Assembly: GCA_938091165.1 (NCBI GenBank)
Contig: CALKNK010000015.1
Location: 1-64,000, forward strand
Direction of reading: 5' to 3'
DNA from: an uncultured Ilumatobacter sp.
Lineage (GTDB): Bacteria > Actinomycetota > Acidimicrobiia > Acidimicrobiales > Ilumatobacteraceae
Length of the DNA: 64,000 nucleotides
Shown: positions 59,540 to 64,000 of the stretch, in pieces
How positions within the stretch are numbered: position 1 is the first letter of the stretch
How the letters are laid out: each line of letters begins with the position of its first letter
Position numbers and translations under genes: made by a program
The notes under the pieces: model-generated
Told to the model about the DNA's origin: nothing
Databases searched by the model: none
Seen by the model: the letters and a program-made list of their open reading frames with translations, nothing else

Positions 59540-59545
59540 TAACCT
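59540..59545 (+). promoter_or_regulatory. -10 hexamer for leaderless ferredoxin gene
   Basis: TAACCT ends 7 bases before the ATG at 59553. The -35 position would fall in the T-run of the terminator, and no -35 match is seen. Confidence 0.5.
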
Positions 59546-59552
59546 TTCAGTC

Positions 59553-59867
59553 ATGGCTCAGTTGATGGTGTGGATTGATCAAGACCTGTGCACAGGTGAT
59601 GGAATTTGTTCAGAGATTTGCCCTGACGTGTTTCAGGCACGCGATGATGGGCTCTGGATTGTCAAGGAAGAGTCCTCGCACTTCGGCACGACTGTCCTCT
59701 TCGATGGTGGTGAGGGCGCTGGCCACGGTCCCGCTATGGGCGACGGCGTCGCCCGCATCCCTGACTCGCAGATCGACACCGCTGTCGACGCAGCCGAGGA
59801 ATGTCCGGGCGAATGCATCATGATTGAGCCAATTGATCAAGCCGCTATTTCGGCTCGCGGAGTTTGA
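59553..59867 (+). CDS. ferredoxin
   Basis: A 104-residue small ferredoxin. MVWIDQDLCTGDGICSEICP holds Cys13, Cys19 and Cys23, and AEECPGECI holds Cys84 and Cys88. This fits the actinobacterial single-cluster ferredoxins with a [3Fe-4S] or [4Fe-4S] centre; the middle (about 35-70) is longer than in the 60-residue P450 ferredoxins, with a glycine-rich DGGEGAGHGP loop. Electron partner unknown. Stands alone, with its own leaderless-type promoter after a strong terminator. Confidence 0.9.
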   Translation: MAQLMVWIDQDLCTGDGICSEICPDVFQARDDGLWIVKEESSHFGTTVLFDGGEGAGHGPAMGDGVARIPDSQIDTAVDAAEECPGECIMIEPIDQAAISARGV

Positions 59868-59926
59868 GCGGGTTGCACTGTCGCTCGAGTTAGCTAGAAA
59901 TCGCGAATATCAAATCGTTGCTGTCG

Positions 59927-60910
59927 TCACGTTGAGTCGCGGGCGCTGACCGCCCAAGCGACACCTTCAGACCCGTCCTCGACAGCGAGTTGTAACGTCC
60001 AGCCGATTGTGGGTTCGAAAGCGTCCCAGCGATACCAATTGAGTTCGTTTGCGAACTGACCGAGCGCGTCGGGGTTAACTGGCCAGTTGTCAAGAAAGTC
60101 GCCGATCGCAGCAAGCATCCACCATGCACCGAAGCGTCCGGTGGCCGCACCGCGTCGCCGGCCGTGGGCGCCGCCGCTTGCTCCCGCCCAAGCAATCCAA
60201 GCCATGGCTGTGCGGGCGTTGAGTTCGCAGACCCGTGCCCGGGATGGCCCCAGTGCGCCGATTGCGTCGCCGACGTCACCCTCCACGCACACGACCTCGA
60301 CGGTCCCGTTCGAACCAGAAAGCCAGGGTTCGACCAGTTGCTGAACCGCAAGTTCGACATCGTCATCAAGCCGTTCGGCCTCGCTGCTTGTCTCGATTTC
60401 CTCCCAATTTGTGGGCAGCCTCGGAGCGGGAAAATCAGCATTGTTGTCGCGGTACGTTGCGATGGGGTATGTCGGTTCCCAACCCTCAAGTTCGAGTGGA
60501 ATGTCGAGCACGTCGGCGATGTCGTCGTCGACGACTTCGCCTCGAATCACCCGCTCGTGAGCAACGAATGCTGCCCTCGGTGATGGAGTTAGCTCCGAGC
60601 GCAACGCAGCCCACGTATGGTGCTGAGCGGCCACCTCGGTCAGCGGTCCGATGGTGAACTGGCCAGACAGTCCGTCGGTCTCATCAAGGACGACAGCGAT
60701 ATGTCGAGGTGGAGCGAGGAGCGCCAAACGGTACTCGGCCAGAGTTGCGGCCGGCCAGAGCTGGCGCCCTGTCTTCACTGCGCTCCGGGCTTGGTCGCGG
60801 ACCCGCAGTAGTCCATCCCAGTCGCCAGTTGAGCATCGGTCGTCGATCATCCGGACGAGACCGTCGAGATCTGCTGTGTGGATCAGATCATCGAGGGCGT
60901 CATCAGTCAT
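59927..60910 (-). CDS. hypothetical protein (unknown, 327 residues)
   Basis: A soluble, acidic protein I cannot assign. The N-terminal third is helical (LDDLIHTADLDGLVRMIDDR, LLRVRDQARSAVKTGRQLWP) with the look of a helical-repeat region, followed by a long middle with LPTNWEEIETSSEAERLDDD and a C-terminal ARTAMAWIAWAGASGGAHGRRRGAATG and WAVSARD. No signal peptide or membrane helix. It lies just downstream, on the same strand, of the SCO1664-like/DUF3090/phosphomutase group, with 55 bases between. The ATG at 60910 is preferred over upstream starts that add only non-conserved sequence. Confidence 0.8.
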   Translation of the reverse strand: MTDDALDDLIHTADLDGLVRMIDDRCSTGDWDGLLRVRDQARSAVKTGRQLWPAATLAEYRLALLAPPRHIAVVLDETDGLSGQFTIGPLTEVAAQHHTWAALRSELTPSPRAAFVAHERVIRGEVVDDDIADVLDIPLELEGWEPTYPIATYRDNNADFPAPRLPTNWEEIETSSEAERLDDDVELAVQQLVEPWLSGSNGTVEVVCVEGDVGDAIGALGPSRARVCELNARTAMAWIAWAGASGGAHGRRRGAATGRFGAWWMLAAIGDFLDNWPVNPDALGQFANELNWYRWDAFEPTIGWTLQLAVEDGSEGVAWAVSARDST

Positions 60911-60965
60911 ATGAGCATCCTCGCACGGAACAAGTGCGCGTGACACCTGAGTACTGACGGATAGG

Positions 60966-61787
60966 TCAGACCAGTGGCCAGGGATAGCGGCGGCCGGTCG
61001 GGTCGGTGGGAAAACGGCGGTGCTTGACAGACCAGGCGGCACGGCCCTGGATTGCCTCGACTTCGTCGTCGCTCAGTAGGGTGGCGATGTCGAGCGGGAC
61101 TCGATCGACTAGGCGGTTGACCCGATCAAGTAGTTGATCGGAAATTGGTTCGTCGGCAAACTCCCAGATGACGGTGCGGAGTTTGTACTCGGCCGCGAAA
61201 CACAAGCCGTGGTCGATGCCCCACACTTCGGCTGGCAGCAGCGTCCCGTCGCTGGCATTTCGCTCAGGGACCAGAATGCAGTGGCCACTCTTACGATCGG
61301 TGTTATTACAAATGATGTCGAGAAGCGCCAGGGCACGAAATCGATCATGGAGATCGACACGTGACTCCATCATCGTGAAGTAGTGCTCGGTGAAGTCGCC
61401 AGCGATAAACCACTGCACGGAGCCTTCACCCACGGGGCCGTTGCGCAGCACTGTCGGCGGCACGACGTGCAGGCCTAGGGATTCGCTCATTCGATAGGTC
61501 GCAACCTCGCGACGGTGTAATCCGGGCTCGAAATCCCAGAGTGGTCGCTCGCCCCGCATTGGCTTGTAGATGGCCGGGTGTGACTTGCCCTCGTGGGTGA
61601 CGTGGATGAGAAACGTGGCGTTGCTGCTGTAAGGCATTCGCCCCTCGACCTCGATTTCGCCGAGGAGCAGGTGCGTCATCGGGTCCTCGACGTCGTCGAT
61701 GCGCAACTCGACGCCCTGCTGATCACTTACCTCAGGGTTCTTTTCGTCGTCGTCGACGAAGTCGCTATTCAGATCGTCGCGCGCCAC
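60966..61787 (-). CDS. SCO1664-like atypical kinase (PI3/4-kinase-like fold)
   Basis: A 273-residue protein of the family called SCO1664, distantly like phosphoinositide kinases. Candidate catalytic residues: Lys75 in AIYKPMRGERPLWDF, Asp in ICNNTDRKSGHCIL, and the metal-binding DHG in WGIDHGLCFAAE. EVATYRMSESLGLHVVPPTVL is the other conserved block. The substrate is unknown. It is always found with DUF3090 and a histidine phosphatase in actinobacteria, as here. The start is uncertain: GTG 61787 follows the DUF3090 stop by 5 bases; ATG 61679, with GAGG five bases before it, is an alternative. Confidence 0.85.
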   Translation of the reverse strand: MARDDLNSDFVDDDEKNPEVSDQQGVELRIDDVEDPMTHLLLGEIEVEGRMPYSSNATFLIHVTHEGKSHPAIYKPMRGERPLWDFEPGLHRREVATYRMSESLGLHVVPPTVLRNGPVGEGSVQWFIAGDFTEHYFTMMESRVDLHDRFRALALLDIICNNTDRKSGHCILVPERNASDGTLLPAEVWGIDHGLCFAAEYKLRTVIWEFADEPISDQLLDRVNRLVDRVPLDIATLLSDDEVEAIQGRAAWSVKHRRFPTDPTGRRYPWPLV

Positions 61788-61792
61788 GTCGG

Positions 61793-62296
61793 TCAGTTCA
61801 TGCGTGGGCAGGCATGTCCATCGGGATCGATGGGGTGGCTGCACCACTGGCAGTCGGGCCGTCCGGATTCGACCACTCGGTCGGCGTGGTCGCAAAATGC
61901 TGCGGCCTGACCACGGCTGACGAAGAGACGGACGTGACCGCGGTCGTCATCAAGGAACTCACCTTCTTCGTTCACCTCACCGACTTCTTCGAGCTGAATG
62001 AGCACCTTGTCGCTGGACCGGTCGTAGCCAAGCCCGATCGGACCGAGCACGAACGATGCGTCGATCGGTGGCGCGAGTTCTAGCGCCCCTGGCATCGGAC
62101 GGTCTTCGGGTGGCGGGAGGTCGCTCAGCACCTTACGGAGGTAATCGACGATGGCAGCTGTCTGTTGCTTCTCGCACTTGACGCTAACCCGTTGACCGTC
62201 GGCCCGGACCTGCATGTAGAACGTTCTGTTGCCTGGCTCACCGACGGTGCCCGTCGTAAACGAGTCAACGTCGTCAAACTCATAAAAGACGCTCAT
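61793..62296 (-). CDS. DUF3090 protein
   Basis: A 167-residue protein of the actinobacterial DUF3090 family. N-terminal FYEFDDVDSFTTGTVGEPGNRTFY, then FVLGPIGLGYDRSSDKVLIQLEEV, and a C-terminal zinc-ribbon-like pair CQWCSHPIDPDGHACPRMN (four-cysteine-type with three cysteines visible). Function unknown. Its ATG overlaps the stop of the phosphomutase gene by one base (TAATG), and the SCO1664-like gene follows immediately. The trio appears to be one translational unit. Confidence 0.92.
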   Translation of the reverse strand: MSVFYEFDDVDSFTTGTVGEPGNRTFYMQVRADGQRVSVKCEKQQTAAIVDYLRKVLSDLPPPEDRPMPGALELAPPIDASFVLGPIGLGYDRSSDKVLIQLEEVGEVNEEGEFLDDDRGHVRLFVSRGQAAAFCDHADRVVESGRPDCQWCSHPIDPDGHACPRMN

Positions 62297-63030
62297 TAGG
62301 CCGGCTTAAGCTCGGTGAGAGGACGGCCGGTGGAGTTGACGGCGAGCACGATGGCCCCACCGGCGTGCCATGTCACAGCGCTGATTGAAGCCGGGCTGAT
62401 AACGATCCGCTGGAAGAGATCAATGTGCGTGCCCATCGCATGTGCGACCGCTGCCTTGATTGTGTCGGCATGCGATACACACACAATGGTGCCTCCAGGG
62501 TGGAGCCTCCGAAGCTTGTCGAGCGCATTGACCATGCGTGTCTGCATCTCGGTGAAACTCTCGCCGTTCGGAAAGCGAAACGTTGACGGAGCGCGCTGCA
62601 CTGTCTGCCACTCAGGCAGCTTCATTAGGTCTTTCAGCTGCCTGCCGGTCCAGTCACCGAAATCGCACTCAAAGAGCTCTCGATCTATCTTTGTTTTGAG
62701 GCCGCATGCCGCAGAGATCGGAGCAGCCGTCTCTTTAGCCCGCTCTAGAGGCGAGCTGTAGACGGCATCAATGTTCAATTCAGCAATGCGCAAGGCGGCA
62801 ATCTTGGCCTGTTCGTGGCCGAGGTCGGCGAGATGCAGCCCCTTGGCCCGGCCGGGTAGCACCTTGCCTGTGGTGGGCGTCTGGCCGTGGCGGACCATGA
62901 GGATCGTGGTCGGCTTCGGACTCTGGCTGGCGGCCCGCTTCTTCGAAGCAGTGGTGGTTCGCGCAGCAGCTTTCTGCCCAGGCTTCGTGGCTGCTGAGGA
63001 TGCTGATTTCTTGCGTGTCGTTGTTGCCAT
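62296..63030 (-). CDS. MSMEG_4193-type histidine phosphatase (putative phosphomutase)
   Basis: A 244-residue histidine phosphatase, first gene of the trio. The catalytic RHG motif is ILMVRHGQTPTTGKVLPGRA (about 43-62) and the second histidine is in TIVCVSHADTIKAAVAHAMG. A 40-residue Lys/Ala/Ser/Thr-rich N-terminal tail precedes the domain; it may be a nonspecific anionic-ligand tail or an annotation overrun, but there is no better start between. The family is annotated as putative phosphomutase without known substrate. GAAAGG precedes the ATG by about seven bases. Confidence 0.9.
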   Translation of the reverse strand: MATTTRKKSASSAATKPGQKAAARTTTASKKRAASQSPKPTTILMVRHGQTPTTGKVLPGRAKGLHLADLGHEQAKIAALRIAELNIDAVYSSPLERAKETAAPISAACGLKTKIDRELFECDFGDWTGRQLKDLMKLPEWQTVQRAPSTFRFPNGESFTEMQTRMVNALDKLRRLHPGGTIVCVSHADTIKAAVAHAMGTHIDLFQRIVISPASISAVTWHAGGAIVLAVNSTGRPLTELKPA

Positions 63031-63068
63031 GATTGCCTTTCACGCTACCGAGGGCCAACCTACTGTCG

Positions 63069-63812
63069 ATGTCTGTAGCGAATCCTTCCGTGCCCCCAAA
63101 GAACTCCTCCAAGAAAGTTGCCAAGAAGCAGTCGCTGTTGGCGCTGCGCGATCTCACCCGCGAGATTCATGAATGTCGTGAGTGTCCGCGGTTGGTCGAG
63201 TGGCGCGAACACGTCGCTGTGGAGAAGCGCGCCTCGTTTCGCGACGAGGAGTATTGGGGCAAGGCGATCTCGGGTTTCGGTGATCCGTCGGCCCGCATCG
63301 TCATTCTGGGCCTTGCACCGGCTGCCCACGGGGCCAACAGGACTGGACGCATGTTCACGGGCGATCGCAGCGGCGACTGGTTGTTTCGAGCAATGCATCG
63401 AGCCGGACTCGCGAATCAGGCCGAGTCGGTCGGCGCGGACGATGGCCTCGAGTTGGTCAATGCCTGGGTGACATCAGCGGTGAAGTGCGCCCCGCCCCTG
63501 AACAAGCCGACCACCGATGAACGTGACGCGTGTCGCCCATTCCTTGAACGTGAGCTCGAGACGCTCTCAGACGCGGCCGTCGTGATCTGCCTCGGGACGT
63601 TCGGCTACAACGCCGCATGCCACTTTTTCAGCGTCCGACCTCGCCCCAAGTTTGGTCACGGACTTGAAGTGCCCATCACCTCTCTCGATGGACGATCACT
63701 CACCATTGTCTGCAGCTACCACGTCAGTCAGCAGAACACGTTCACCAAGCGCCTCACGGAACCGATGCTCGACGCCGTGTTCAGTCGTGCGGTCGAACTC
63801 GCCGGTCAGTAA
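63069..63812 (+). CDS. type 5 uracil-DNA glycosylase (UdgB-like)
   Basis: A 247-residue Fe-S uracil-DNA glycosylase, which removes uracil and hypoxanthine from DNA. Motif 1 GLAPAAHGANRTGRMFTGDRS (about 84-104) lacks the GEGPG of type 4 enzymes and has the type 5 pattern; motif 2 is CSYHVSQQNTFTKRL. Cluster cysteines are likely CRECPRL (N-terminal pair), KCAPP and a later cysteine. ATG 63069 is chosen; TTG 63033 would add an unrelated extension. Divergent from the phosphomutase gene. Confidence 0.93.
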   Translation: MSVANPSVPPKNSSKKVAKKQSLLALRDLTREIHECRECPRLVEWREHVAVEKRASFRDEEYWGKAISGFGDPSARIVILGLAPAAHGANRTGRMFTGDRSGDWLFRAMHRAGLANQAESVGADDGLELVNAWVTSAVKCAPPLNKPTTDERDACRPFLERELETLSDAAVVICLGTFGYNAACHFFSVRPRPKFGHGLEVPITSLDGRSLTIVCSYHVSQQNTFTKRLTEPMLDAVFSRAVELAGQ

Positions 63813-63816
63813 CGCT

Positions 63817-63836
63817 CAGTGACGGCCAGTGATGGC
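63817..63836. repeat. tandem 10-base near-repeat between converging genes
   Basis: CAGTGACGGC (63817-63826) is followed at once by CAGTGATGGC (63827-63836), identical in 9 of 10 bases. It sits in the 35-base gap between udgB and the esterase. Probably chance or slippage. Confidence 0.4.
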
Positions 63837-63847
63837 CATTTGGCAGC

Positions 63848-64000
63848 TCAGGGACGGCCTGAGGTGAGGGCGAGGCGGAGGGATTCTGCGGCGAGTGCGT
63901 GCGCGGCCCGGGCGTCGCCGAGCATGTGGGGGAGCGAGAAGAAGCCGTGAAACTGTCCGGAGAACTCAACATGGCTAACCTTGACGCCGAGCGCCGCCAT
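63848..64000 (-). CDS. alpha/beta hydrolase fold-3 esterase, C-terminal end (cut by window end)
   Basis: The last 50 codons of a hormone-sensitive-lipase-type esterase, ending at TGA 63848-63850; the gene continues beyond 64000. VKVSHVEFSGQFHGFFSLPHML contains the pattern G-x-x-HGF that carries the catalytic histidine of this family, followed by an Ala-rich final helix (ARAAHALAAESLRLAL). The Met at the very edge is inside the reading frame and need not be the start. Substrate unknown. Confidence 0.75.
   Translation of the reverse strand: MAALGVKVSHVEFSGQFHGFFSLPHMLGDARAAHALAAESLRLALTSGRP

Noticed and set aside
59990..60040. A tRNA T-arm-like GGTTCGAAAG
   Set aside because: It lies inside the coding sequence of the hypothetical protein and no cloverleaf can be built around it. 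No other tRNA candidate was found.

Overview
This is an ordinary, densely packed chromosomal window from an actinobacterium (Actinomycetota). Lineage markers are a WhiB1-like protein beside a PdtaS-type sensor kinase, a DUF3107 protein, the SCO1664-like / DUF3090 / phosphomutase trio, two Get3/ArsA-like ATPases in tandem, HelD, Lhr, an IdeR-like regulator and many apparently leaderless genes. GC is high (roughly 60 percent by eye). A complete System I cytochrome c maturation operon in this setting suggests Acidimicrobiia (Ilumatobacter-like), but that is inference. I saw no rRNA, tRNA, CRISPR array, phage or insertion sequence.

Layout. 0-8 kb: broken-off alpha/beta hydrolase, nitroreductase, SRPBCC protein, an orphan molybdenum hydroxylase large subunit, a hot-dog protein, an MFS/NTF2-like pair, a YqeY-like protein and an acyltransferase. 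8-11.4 kb: a three-gene glycosyltransferase / methyltransferase / toroid-fold operon with a palindrome over its promoter. 11.4-15.3 kb: aldose epimerase gene broken by two stops, dtd, acyl-CoA dehydrogenase, AhpD-like protein. 15.7-22.8 kb: Lnt, a small unknown protein and the late haem genes hemG (cgoX), hemH and hemE, with a cysteine hydrolase / amidinohydrolase pair between them. 22.9-35.4 kb: HelD, crotonase, TetR, carotenoid oxygenase, Lhr and a second superfamily 2 helicase. 35.6-36.7 kb: IdeR-like regulator plus lipoprotein. 37.4-44.5 kb: ccmABCDEFGHI. 44.5-51.5 kb: a broken DUF4190 gene, SixA, DUF4328, a family A polymerase, a metallopeptidase, Mrp facing a SufR-like regulator, a DJ-1 protein and DUF3107. 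51.6-57.5 kb: the two Get3-like ATPases, PdtaS, WhiB1, GDPD and a lipid kinase. 57.7-59.9 kb: etfBA, a strong terminator and a ferredoxin. 59.9-63.8 kb: an unknown protein, the SCO1664-like/DUF3090/phosphomutase operon and a type 5 uracil-DNA glycosylase. The window ends in the tail of an esterase.

A shared theme is iron, haem and redox: haem synthesis feeds the Ccm apparatus, while IdeR-, SufR- and WhiB1-like proteins sense iron or Fe-S clusters, Mrp carries clusters, and ETF and ferredoxin move electrons. Three genes carry unusual lesions: aldose epimerase (in-frame TAG and TAA), the DUF4190 gene (in-frame TAG) and lhr (its expected start codon reads ATC). At least ten genes have a TAnnnT hexamer ending 6-9 bases before the start codon with no convincing Shine-Dalgarno sequence, the layout of leaderless transcripts; I used it to choose several starts.
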